From DASQUK01 sp046726215 (GTDB lineage Bacteria; Actinomycetota; Acidimicrobiia; Acidimicrobiales; VFJN01), in assembly GCA_046726215.1 (NCBI GenBank), contig JBKPAA010000015.1, positions 61,548 to 125,547 on the forward strand: 64,000 nt of DNA, written 5' to 3'. A program made the position numbers and the translations under genes. Below the pieces are notes generated by a model that saw nothing but the letters and a program-made list of their open reading frames with translations, did no database searches and was not told where the DNA came from. Positions 28,504 through 36,164 of the stretch are shown here, piece after piece (within the stretch, counting starts at the first letter, position 1; the number at the start of each line of letters is the position of its first letter).

Positions 28504-28538
28504 ACGCTACCAGCGAGTGCGTAGCACATGTGTACACA
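28504..28538 (-). promoter_or_regulatory. vapBC promoter with palindrome
   Basis: Read on the minus strand: a perfect 10-base palindrome TGTGTACACA (28529-28538) near the -35 position, then TAGCGT (28509-28504) as -10, then six bases to the vapB ATG. The palindrome is a good candidate for binding of the VapBC complex in autoregulation. Confidence 0.5.
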
Positions 28539-28583
28539 CAGCTCCTGGACGCCCCGACGACGCGCCCCGTAGGGTGCCGCGCC

Positions 28584-29699
28584 ATGAACTTCGCCTTCTC
28601 CGAAGAGCAGGAAGAGCTGCGCCGCGTCACTCGCCAGTTCCTCGAGTCGAAGTCGCCCGAGACCGAGGTCCGGCGGCTCATGGACACGAGCGACGGCTAC
28701 GACCCGGCGGTCTGGTCACAGATGGCCAACGAGCTGGGGCTGCAGTCGCTCACGATCCCGGAGGAGCACGGCGGCCAGGGCTTCACCTACGTCGAGCTGA
28801 CCGTCGTCCTCGAGGAGATGGGCCGGGCCCTGCTCTGTGCCCCCTACTACGCCACCGTGGTGCTCGCCGCGAACACGCTCCTGCACTCCGGCGACGAGGC
28901 GGCCAAGAAGGCCCACCTGCCGGGCATTGCGTCGGGCGAAACCATCGCCACGCTGGCCTTCACCGAGCCGAACGGCAAGTGGGACGAATCCGGGATCGAG
29001 GCCACCGCCAGCCAGGACGGCGACGCGTGGCGCATCGATGGCACCAAGATGTTCGTGCTCGACGGGCACGTGGCGAACCTGTTGATCGTCGCCGCCCGGA
29101 CGGCCAACGGCGTGTCCCTCTTCGCGGTCGATGGCGACGCCCAGGGACTCACGCGGACGGCCCTGTCCACGATGGACCAGACCCGCAAGCAGGCCAAGGT
29201 CGAACTGGCCGGCGTGCCCGCCACGCTCCTCGGCGAGGAGGGCAAGGGCTGGCAGGTCCTCGACCGGGTCCTGGACCTGGCCGCCGTCGGGTTGGCCGCC
29301 GAGCAGGTGGGCGGGGCCCAGAAGGTGCTGGAGATGTCGGTCGACTACGCCAAGAACCGGGTGCAGTTCGGCCGCCCCATCGGCTCGTTCCAGGCCATCA
29401 AGCACAAGTGCGCCGACATGCTGCTCGAGGTCGAGTCGGCGAAGTCGGCCGCCTACTACGCGGCATGGTGCGCCGCCGAGCTCAACGACGAGCTGCCCGA
29501 GGTTGCCTGCCTGGCCAAGGCCTACTGCTCCGAGGCGTACTTCCACTCCGCCGCCGAGAACATCCAGATTCACGGCGGCATCGGCTTCACCTGGGAGCAC
29601 CCGGCCCACCTGTACTTCAAGCGGGCCAAGTCGTCCGAGCTGCTGTTCGGCGACCCCACCTACCACCGCGAGCTCCTCGCCCAGCGGCTCGGCATCTAG
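28584..29699 (+). CDS. Acyl-CoA dehydrogenase
   Basis: A 371-residue FAD-dependent acyl-CoA dehydrogenase. It has the helical N-domain, the beta-domain block TLAFTEPNGKWDESG and the C-domain RVQFGRPIGSFQAIKHK, ending IQIHGGIGFTWEHPAHLYFKRA. The pattern is like actinobacterial FadE proteins that act on CoA esters from fatty acid or steroid side chains. ATG 28584 is preceded by TAGGGT (28570-28575) eight bases away, pointing to leaderless transcription. No second FadE subunit is adjacent. Confidence 0.92.
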   Translation: MNFAFSEEQEELRRVTRQFLESKSPETEVRRLMDTSDGYDPAVWSQMANELGLQSLTIPEEHGGQGFTYVELTVVLEEMGRALLCAPYYATVVLAANTLLHSGDEAAKKAHLPGIASGETIATLAFTEPNGKWDESGIEATASQDGDAWRIDGTKMFVLDGHVANLLIVAARTANGVSLFAVDGDAQGLTRTALSTMDQTRKQAKVELAGVPATLLGEEGKGWQVLDRVLDLAAVGLAAEQVGGAQKVLEMSVDYAKNRVQFGRPIGSFQAIKHKCADMLLEVESAKSAAYYAAWCAAELNDELPEVACLAKAYCSEAYFHSAAENIQIHGGIGFTWEHPAHLYFKRAKSSELLFGDPTYHRELLAQRLGI

Positions 29700-29745
29700 C
29701 CCCGCGGCGGCGCGTCGGCCCCGGGGAGGGCGTTAGGTTGCCCTG

Positions 29746-30216
29746 GTGGTCTGGCTGTTCGCAGTGCTCGCGGCCGTCGCCGTGTTCGCCATCGCCGCGG
29801 TCACGGTGGGGCGCGAGGCCTTCCGCCTCGGGCACCAGCCGCCCCCGACGATCTTCGATCTGGACGAGGCCGTCGGACACGTTGCCGACGATCTGCCGGC
29901 CGAGGCGCAGGCACGCTTGACCTATGACGAGGTCCGCACCTTGATCCGGGCCGAGATCGAGCATCTCGAGGCCCAAGGGGTGCTGGCCGCGCCCGGCCGC
30001 GAGATCCGGCTCGAGGGCGGGGACACGCCCGATGTGGTTCTGGCCTACGACGAGGCGGTGGCGGTCGTGCTCGGCCGGGCGGAGGCGGCGGGGCTCGACG
30101 TCACCGACCAGGACGTCTACCACGTGATCGAGTCGCTGCACGGCTACCTGGCCAGCATCGGTGCCGTCGGGCCCCGGGCGATCCCGCCGCCGCCCGGCAA
30201 CGGGCAGGCCGCCTGA
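29746..30216 (+). CDS. Membrane-anchored hypothetical protein, 156 aa
   Basis: One N-terminal membrane helix (about 3-21), then a soluble region of about 115 residues (VGHVADDLPAEAQARLTYDEVRTLIRAEIEHLEAQG...) and a Pro-rich end. Not recognised; it looks like a conserved actinobacterial protein. GTG 29746 follows TAGGTT by six bases, the leaderless pattern seen elsewhere in this window. It lies 46 bases behind the acyl-CoA dehydrogenase, but probably has its own promoter. Confidence 0.7.
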   Translation: MVWLFAVLAAVAVFAIAAVTVGREAFRLGHQPPPTIFDLDEAVGHVADDLPAEAQARLTYDEVRTLIRAEIEHLEAQGVLAAPGREIRLEGGDTPDVVLAYDEAVAVVLGRAEAAGLDVTDQDVYHVIESLHGYLASIGAVGPRAIPPPPGNGQAA

Positions 30217-30269
30217 CCCATCCACCCGTTCGGGCGCCGATCTTGTGCGGTGCTCGCGAGGAAGTGGCG

Positions 30270-30290
30270 CCGGAACCCCAACGGGTTCGG
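30270..30290. terminator. Hairpin between convergent genes
   Basis: A stem CCG(g)AACCC, loop CAAC, stem GGGTTCGG, in the 115-bp gap between the converging 29746 gene and the ABC exporter. No clear T-run, as is common in high-GC genomes. Confidence 0.4.
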
Positions 30291-30331
30291 GTGGGCGCGC
30301 CGGTCCGGGCGGGGGACCCGTCAGCCGCCGG

Positions 30332-32248
30332 TCAGGTGGGGACGTCCCCGTCGCCCCGGGTGTTGCCCAGCCAGCTCTCGTAGAGCCCGGCGTAGGTGCC
30401 GCCGGCGGCCACGAGCTCGGCGTGGCTGCCGCGCTCCACGATCCGTCCCTGGTCGAACACCAGCACGAGGTCGGCGGCCTCGGCGGTCGAGAGCCGGTGG
30501 GCGATCGACACCATCGTCCGTCCCTCGGCCAAGCGGGCCAGCGCCTGGGTGAGCGCCCGCTCGGTCTCCGGGTCGACGGCGCTGGTGGCCTCGTCGAGGA
30601 CCAGGAGCCCGGGGTCGCCCAGCTGGGCCCGGGCCAGGGCCACCAGCTGGCGCTCGCCGACCGAGAGGCTGCCGCCGCGCTCGCCCACGGGAGTGTCCAG
30701 CCCGAGCGGCAGCTCGTCGAGCCACCAGGCCAGCCCCAGCTCCGCAAACGCCATCCGCACCTCGTCGTCGTCGGCGCCGACCCGCCCGACACGCACGTTC
30801 TCGGCCAGGCTGGCGTCGAACAGGAAGCCGTCCTGGGGCACGAGTCGGACCGCCCGCCGCCGTTCGTCCGGGCGGACGGTGCGCAGGTCGACGCCCCCGA
30901 GCCGCACGTGTCCCGTCGAGGGATCGGCCAGGCGGCACAGCAGCTTGGCGAAGGTCGTCTTGCCCGACCCGGTTTCGCCCACCACCGCCACGGAGCTTCC
31001 GGCCGGCACCCACGCATCGACATCGTGCAGCACCGGCACGCCGTCGCGGTAGGCGAACCCCAGCCTCGCCACCTCGACGTCCAGCGGCCCGTGGGGGAGC
31101 GGCAGGCCCGGTTCCGGCTCGGGAAGGTCTATGGGCGTGGCCAGCACGCCCAGAACCTTGCGCCACCCGGCGATGGCGATCTGTGTCTGGTCGAGGATCT
31201 CCGACAGCTCGGCGATGGGGTTCAGCAGGAGCCCGATGAGGAACAGGAAGGCGATCATCTCGCCGACACCGAGCCCCCATCCCGGGCCGTAGGCCACACC
31301 GGCGACGGCCACCCCCGCCAGCGCCACCGACCCGAACAGGTCGCCCAGCGGGAACATGAGCGCGAAGTAGCGGGCGGCGTCGATGTAGGCGCGGTACTGG
31401 CGGTCGATGGCCGCCCGCAGGCGCGACCGGCCGCGCTCCTCCAGCCCGTAGGCCTGGATGACGGCGGCGCCGGTCACCGTCTCCGACACCTCCGACAGCG
31501 ACTCGCCGACGCTCGTGCGCACGCGGTCCTGAGCCGCGAGCTGGCGGCGCTGCAGAACGGGCAGCAGCAGGCCGACCGGCACGAACGACGCGAATGCGAT
31601 GAGCGTCAGGTGCCAGTCGTAGATCGCCATCACGCCGAGGGTGGCGACGATGAGGAAGCTGTCGACGATCCACGCCACCGCCCCCCACTCCATGAACTGT
31701 GCCAGCGTCTCGATGTCGCTGGTGACCCGCGCGACCAGCGCCCCCCGGCGCTGCTCGTTGTGCTCGGCCATCGACAGGCGATGGATGTGGTCGAAGGCGC
31801 GCACACGTAGCCCCAGCAGGCTGTTCTCCGACGCCCGCACCAGCCGCAGATAGGTGGCGCGATTGGCCACGTACAGCAGCGCGACGCCGGCGGCGGTGAG
31901 TGCGCAAGCGGGGTAGACGAAGCCGGGGCGGAACGACGCGTCCGTCGACACCCCGCGGTCGAGGATCTGCTGGATGAGGACCGGCACCGCCAGCTTGCCG
32001 GCGGCCGTGGCGAGCGCCATCAGGCAGGTGAAGAAGATGCCCTGGCGCAGCTCGGGCGTGGCCGCCAACCCCCGGCGCAGGACCCGGAGCGCCCCGGCCT
32101 CGAGGACGTCGGCCTCCTCGGGGGTCGGCAACGGGCGGGGTCGCTCCTCGTCGCTCGCCCCGGGGGGCGCCGTCTCGGCAAGGACGCCGACCGCGGCGTC
32201 GTGCGGGTCCGGCTCCGTCACCCGGGGGTCGCGCTCGTCGACCGTCAC
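30332..32248 (-). CDS. ABC exporter half-transporter, catalytic subunit
   Basis: A 638-residue fusion of six membrane helices (about 85-360) with an ATPase domain. Walker A is GETGSGKTT, the signature is LSVGERQ, and Walker B is LLVLDEATSAVD with the catalytic Glu present, then H-loop IAHRLST. The start is a GTG overlapping the upstream stop (GTGA), so it is coupled to its partner. Paired with the 32245-34038 gene it forms a heterodimeric exporter; multidrug or lipid export is typical of the type, but the cargo is unknown. Confidence 0.93.
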   Translation of the reverse strand: MTVDERDPRVTEPDPHDAAVGVLAETAPPGASDEERPRPLPTPEEADVLEAGALRVLRRGLAATPELRQGIFFTCLMALATAAGKLAVPVLIQQILDRGVSTDASFRPGFVYPACALTAAGVALLYVANRATYLRLVRASENSLLGLRVRAFDHIHRLSMAEHNEQRRGALVARVTSDIETLAQFMEWGAVAWIVDSFLIVATLGVMAIYDWHLTLIAFASFVPVGLLLPVLQRRQLAAQDRVRTSVGESLSEVSETVTGAAVIQAYGLEERGRSRLRAAIDRQYRAYIDAARYFALMFPLGDLFGSVALAGVAVAGVAYGPGWGLGVGEMIAFLFLIGLLLNPIAELSEILDQTQIAIAGWRKVLGVLATPIDLPEPEPGLPLPHGPLDVEVARLGFAYRDGVPVLHDVDAWVPAGSSVAVVGETGSGKTTFAKLLCRLADPSTGHVRLGGVDLRTVRPDERRRAVRLVPQDGFLFDASLAENVRVGRVGADDDEVRMAFAELGLAWWLDELPLGLDTPVGERGGSLSVGERQLVALARAQLGDPGLLVLDEATSAVDPETERALTQALARLAEGRTMVSIAHRLSTAEAADLVLVFDQGRIVERGSHAELVAAGGTYAGLYESWLGNTRGDGDVPT

Positions 32249-34038
32249 ACCGCCTCCCGCTCGTAGGCGCGGGCCAGGGACGCGTAGGCGGGTACGGACC
32301 CGAGCAGCTCCTGGTGGGTGCCGCTGGCGGCGATATGGCCCCCTTCGAGGAACAGGACGCGGTCGGCCAGCGCGATCGTCGACACCCGGTGGGCGACGAC
32401 CAGCGTCGTGGCCTGCAGCGAGGCGGGGAGGCCGTCGAGGATCTGCCGCTCGACGGTGGGATCCACCGCCGACGTGGCGTCGTCGAGCATCAGCAGGCCG
32501 GGCCGGCGCAGCAGGGCCCGGGCGAGGGCCAAGCGCTGTCGCTGTCCGCCGGAGAGCGTGACTCCCCGCTCACCCAGCACCTGGTCGAGCCCCAGGGGTA
32601 GGCGGTCGACGAAGCGCCGGGCCCGGGCGGCGTCCAGGGCCCAGCGCAGCTCGTCGTCCGACACGCCCCAGCCGAGCGCCAGGTTCTCGCGCACCGTGGC
32701 GGCGAACAGGAACGCCTCCTGGAACACCAGCGCCACCGCCGATCGCAGCGACGCCGGCTCGGCGGTCGTGACGTCGACGCCGCCCAGTCGTACCGAGCCT
32801 GCGGTCGGCTGGTACAAGTGCGCGACCAGGTGGCACAGGGTCGACTTCCCGGACCCGATGGCGCCCACGAGAGCGACCACCTCGCCGGGGGCCAGGGCCA
32901 GGTCGACGTGGTCCAGCACCGGCTCGGCGCCCGCCGAGTAGGCGAAGCGCAGCCCGCGCACGTCGACGGCCAACGGCCCGTCGGGCAGCGGCGCACCGGT
33001 TCCCCCCGGGGGCGCCGGGCGCGTCGGCGCCGCGAGAACCCCGGTGATGCGATCGGCGGCGACGACCGCCCGCGGCACCTCCTCCAGCAGGAACCCCACG
33101 ACCCGCATGGGGAAGGTGAGGATTGTGAACAGCGCCATCGCCTGCACCAGCTGCCCGGTGCTGATCACGCCCTCGGATACCCGCCAGGCACCGAGCGCGA
33201 GCAGGGCGATCGTCCCGACGTTGGGCAGGGCGTCGAGGACAGGTTCGAAGGTCGCTCGTAGGCGACCCACCTCGAGGCGAGCCGTTCGCAGCTCGCGGGC
33301 CGCGCCCGCCAGCCGCTCGACCTCGCGGGCCTCGAGCCCCAGCGTCTTCACCAGGAGCGCGCCCTCGAACGACTCGTGCGCCACGCTCGACACCTCGCCC
33401 AGCTGTGCCTGGGTGTGACTGGCGGGCGCCTCCACCCGGCGGCTGTAGATCTGGTTGAGGATCGCCAGCGAGGGGAACAGCGCCAGGCCCACCAGCATCA
33501 GGAGGGGGTCGATCAGGGCGAGGCTCACGATCGACAGCCCGATCAGCACCACGACCCCCAGAGACAGCGGCAGGGGCATGATGACCGTGATGGCGCGCTC
33601 GACGTCGGCGTCGGCGTGGGCCAGGAGCTGTCCGGTGGGATGGGAGCCGAAGTACTCGAGGGGCACGCGGAGGTAGGTGTCGGTGATGCGCCGAAACCAC
33701 GTGCGGTGCATGCCCCGCGCCGTCATGTTGCCGAAGTAACGGCGCAGGACGACACCGGCCGATCGGAGCAACGCGACACCGAGGATGGCGCCGGCGGCGG
33801 CTGCGATCGTGGTCCCGGGTACCCCCTGGTCGAAGCCCGGGACTATGACCCGGTCGGTGACCGCCCCGAGGAGCAGCGAGCCGGCGACCGCCATCGATCC
33901 GTACAGGGCGGATCCCACCACCGACACGACGAACGGGCGGGGATGCGTGCGCACGCTGACCCAGAGCAGTCGCGCACCCCGCCGCAGCAGGGAGGGCTCG
34001 TCCGCGGCGGGCTCGGAGGGGGCGTCGGGAGCGACCAT
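32245..34038 (-). CDS. ABC exporter half-transporter, degenerate-site subunit
   Basis: A 597-residue membrane-plus-ATPase protein, first gene of the exporter pair. Walker A is GAIGSGKST and the signature is the canonical LSGGQRQ, but Walker B reads LLMLDDATSAVD. Asp replaces the catalytic Glu, which marks the non-hydrolysing site of heterodimeric exporters. H-loop VAHRVST is present. ATG 34038 gives MVAPDAPSEP before the first helix near residue 35. It diverges from a small gene 58 bases away. Confidence 0.93.
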   Translation of the reverse strand: MVAPDAPSEPAADEPSLLRRGARLLWVSVRTHPRPFVVSVVGSALYGSMAVAGSLLLGAVTDRVIVPGFDQGVPGTTIAAAAGAILGVALLRSAGVVLRRYFGNMTARGMHRTWFRRITDTYLRVPLEYFGSHPTGQLLAHADADVERAITVIMPLPLSLGVVVLIGLSIVSLALIDPLLMLVGLALFPSLAILNQIYSRRVEAPASHTQAQLGEVSSVAHESFEGALLVKTLGLEAREVERLAGAARELRTARLEVGRLRATFEPVLDALPNVGTIALLALGAWRVSEGVISTGQLVQAMALFTILTFPMRVVGFLLEEVPRAVVAADRITGVLAAPTRPAPPGGTGAPLPDGPLAVDVRGLRFAYSAGAEPVLDHVDLALAPGEVVALVGAIGSGKSTLCHLVAHLYQPTAGSVRLGGVDVTTAEPASLRSAVALVFQEAFLFAATVRENLALGWGVSDDELRWALDAARARRFVDRLPLGLDQVLGERGVTLSGGQRQRLALARALLRRPGLLMLDDATSAVDPTVERQILDGLPASLQATTLVVAHRVSTIALADRVLFLEGGHIAASGTHQELLGSVPAYASLARAYEREAV

Positions 34039-34096
34039 GGCCGCAGCGAGTCTGCCGGAACTACGACCAATTCGTGCTCCCGGTACTGTTCTCGAG

Positions 34097-34351
34097 ATGC
34101 AGCGTCTCAGCCGGTTCGAGCACTACCGGTTCCTGGGTGACAAGCGCAGGCAGGTCATCCACGACATCGACCTCGTGCCCGACGACCACACGGACGCCAT
34201 CACCGACATCGTCCAAGCGGAGGTGTTCACGTGCTTCGGCCCCGACACGCTGGCCGAGGCACACAATCGGGGATACCGGCTCTGTCGCACATGCCGGCGG
34301 GCTCGCCAGGTAGCGGGCGTCGACGACGAGGCCGCGAGCGCCGCGGCCTGA
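34097..34351 (+). CDS. Small hypothetical protein with CxxC, 84 aa
   Basis: An 84-residue hydrophilic protein, not recognised. It starts MQRLSRFEHYRFLGDKR and ends with AHNRGYRLCRTCRRAR, a basic region with one CxxC. A lone Cys at about residue 46 (FTCFGPD) could add a metal ligand. TACTGT (34084-34089) ends seven bases before the ATG, so it is probably transcribed without a leader. It stands alone between the ABC exporter and the hydrolase. Confidence 0.65.
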   Translation: MQRLSRFEHYRFLGDKRRQVIHDIDLVPDDHTDAITDIVQAEVFTCFGPDTLAEAHNRGYRLCRTCRRARQVAGVDDEAASAAA

Positions 34352-34379
34352 CGGTAGTGACCCTGCGCGCGTCGTGACC

Positions 34380-35129
34380 ATGGACGAGCGCATCGTCTCG
34401 GGTGGGCTCAAGCTGGCCGCCCACGTCGCGCGGCCCCCGGGGCGACCGAGCGGGCCACCGCCCGCGGTCGTGCTGTGCCACGGCTACCCCTCGGCCACCG
34501 AGGCCGGGGTCACCATGCCGGAGCTTGCCGACCGCATCGCCACGGAGATGGGCTGGGTGGCGCTGGCCTTCGCGTTTCGGGGCTGCGCCGAGTCCGAGGG
34601 CCAGTTCTCGTTGGCGGGCTGGCTCGACGACATCGGCGCCGCCTTGTCGTACGCCCAGCGCGAGCTTCGGCCGCTGGGGGTCTGGCTCGCCGGTTTCGGC
34701 ACCGGCGGTGCCCTCTCGGTGTGCGCCGGCGCTCGGGACCCCCGCGTCAAAGGAGTGGCGGCCGTGGGGGCGCCCGGCGACTTCGACGACTGGGCCGGTC
34801 ATCCCCGCCGCCTGCTCGAGCACGGCCGCGACGTGGGGGTGATCACCGATCCGGAATTCCCGCAGTCGTTCGACGCCTGGGCGAGGGAGCTCAAGTCGGT
34901 TCGGGCCGTGGCGTGCGCGTCCGAGTACGCACCCCGGCCGCTGCTGGTCGTCCACGGCAGCGACGACGAGGCGGTGCCGTCGTTCGACGCCCGGGTCCTG
35001 GCCGACGCCCACGGGTCCGCCGAGCTGCGCCTCATCAACGGGGCGGGCCACGAGCTGCGCCACGACCCCCGGGCGGTGGCGGTCCTCCTCGGCTGGCTCG
35101 ACCGTCAACGGCACAACCTGCACCGTTAG
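34380..35129 (+). CDS. Alpha/beta-hydrolase-fold protein lacking the Ser
   Basis: A 249-residue alpha/beta hydrolase of the dienelactone-hydrolase/YqiA-like kind: VVLCHGYPSA (oxyanion region), a nucleophile-elbow position reading LAGFGTGG, then LLVVHGSDDEAVP (acid) and NGAGHELRHD (His). The elbow has Gly where the catalytic Ser should be; the codon is GGC, one base from AGC. Either the protein is not a classic hydrolase or the family uses another residue. GTG 34374 is an alternative start. Confidence 0.82.
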   Translation: MDERIVSGGLKLAAHVARPPGRPSGPPPAVVLCHGYPSATEAGVTMPELADRIATEMGWVALAFAFRGCAESEGQFSLAGWLDDIGAALSYAQRELRPLGVWLAGFGTGGALSVCAGARDPRVKGVAAVGAPGDFDDWAGHPRRLLEHGRDVGVITDPEFPQSFDAWARELKSVRAVACASEYAPRPLLVVHGSDDEAVPSFDARVLADAHGSAELRLINGAGHELRHDPRAVAVLLGWLDRQRHNLHR

Positions 35130-35152
35130 CCGTGGGATGGGAAGCTGGCGCC

Positions 35153-35425
35153 GTGTCGGACTACCGGATGCTGCGCACCTGGTCGACGATCCTCTACGGC
35201 ATCGGCTTCGCCAGCCTGGCGCTCGCAGCCGTCGGGGTCATCGCCTGGGCCATCGACGTCGACGGAGCGTTGCGCACCCTGGCGGTGCTCATGATCGGCG
35301 CACCCCTCGTGATGTTGCTTGCGACGTGGCCCCTCGCCCTCGGCCAAGCCCTGCGGGCGATCGCCGACATCGGCGACCGGGTGGGGGCCGCCCGCGGCGA
35401 CGATCCCGCCAACATCGTCGGTTGA
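35153..35425 (+). CDS. Small membrane protein, two helices, 90 aa
   Basis: A 90-residue protein with two clear membrane helices (ILYGIGFASLALAAVGVIAW and TLAVLMIGAPLVMLLATWPLAL) and a short charged tail. Not recognised. GTG 35153 is preceded at eight bases by GGGAAG. It lies 23 bases downstream of the hydrolase gene and probably shares its transcript. Confidence 0.65.
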   Translation: MSDYRMLRTWSTILYGIGFASLALAAVGVIAWAIDVDGALRTLAVLMIGAPLVMLLATWPLALGQALRAIADIGDRVGAARGDDPANIVG

Positions 35426-35432
35426 GCTGCCC

Positions 35433-35457
35433 GTCGTCGTTTACCCCGACGGGGTGA
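35433..35457. promoter_or_regulatory. Shared intergenic motif, site A
   Basis: GTCGTCGTTT followed by the perfect palindrome ACCCCGACGGGGT, 53 bases before the DUF1269 gene. The first ten bases recur exactly at 45047-45056 (site C), where ACCCCG also follows. Confidence 0.45.
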
Positions 35458-35509
35458 TCCCGGGGCCATTGGCCCGACGAGACGGTGGGGGGCGACAAGG
35501 AGGTCACTG

Positions 35510-36001
35510 ATGGCGACCCTGACCGCATGGAAGTTCGACACGCCAGAGGGTGCGGAGGCCGCCGAGCAGACGCTCGTTCGCCTGCAGAAGGAGGAGCTCA
35601 TCCAGGTCCACGACGCCGCCACCGTCAGCTGGCCCGCCGGCAAGAAGAAGCCGAAGACCCGCCAGTTGACGAACATGGCCGGCGTGGGGGCGCTCAGCGG
35701 CTCGTTCTGGGGCCTGCTGTTCGGCCTGCTGTTCTTCGTGCCGTTGCTGGGCATGGCCATCGGTGCGGCCGCAGGGGCGCTCGGCGGTTCGCTCACCGAC
35801 GTCGGCATCGACGACGATTTCATCGCCGCGGTGCGTTCCAAGGTGACGCCGGGCACGTCGGCCCTCTTCGTGCTGTCCAGCGACGCCGTGCTCGACAAGG
35901 TGAAGGACGCCTTTGCCGGCCAGCACCCGGAGCTGGTCCACACCAACCTGTCGGACGATGAGGAAGCCCACCTGCGGGAGGTCTTCGCCGAAGCCGAGTG
36001 A
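35510..36001 (+). CDS. DUF1269 family protein
   Basis: A 163-residue DUF1269 protein. It has an N-terminal ferredoxin-like half (MATLTAWKFDTPEGAEAAEQTL), a central Gly-rich hydrophobic hairpin (SGSFWGLLFGLLFFVPLLGMAIGAAAGALGG) and a C-terminal half with FIAAVRSKVTPGTSALFVLSS. It has the perfect ribosome site AAGGAGGT before ATG. The family is membrane-associated and often stress-linked, with no firm function. Confidence 0.9.
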   Translation: MATLTAWKFDTPEGAEAAEQTLVRLQKEELIQVHDAATVSWPAGKKKPKTRQLTNMAGVGALSGSFWGLLFGLLFFVPLLGMAIGAAAGALGGSLTDVGIDDDFIAAVRSKVTPGTSALFVLSSDAVLDKVKDAFAGQHPELVHTNLSDDEEAHLREVFAEAE

Positions 36002-36055
36002 CGCCGACGGCGGGTTCACCCGGGCTCATCACCCCCGCGGGTGGGGACGACGACT

Positions 36056-36072
36056 CGGGGTTTGAGGCAAAC
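36056..36072. promoter_or_regulatory. Shared intergenic motif, site B
   Basis: CGGGGTTTGAGGCAAAC, which contains the dyad GTTTG-AGG-CAAAC, 92 bases before the MalT-like regulator gene. Its reverse complement matches site C (45053-45067) except for two extra A bases. Confidence 0.45.
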
Positions 36073-36164
36073 TCACCACGCGCGCCCGCCGTGACCCTGG
36101 ACGCGCGACAAGAGCGCAACTAGAAGCACGGACCAAAGGTCCTCCGTAACCCGCCGGAGGGGAG

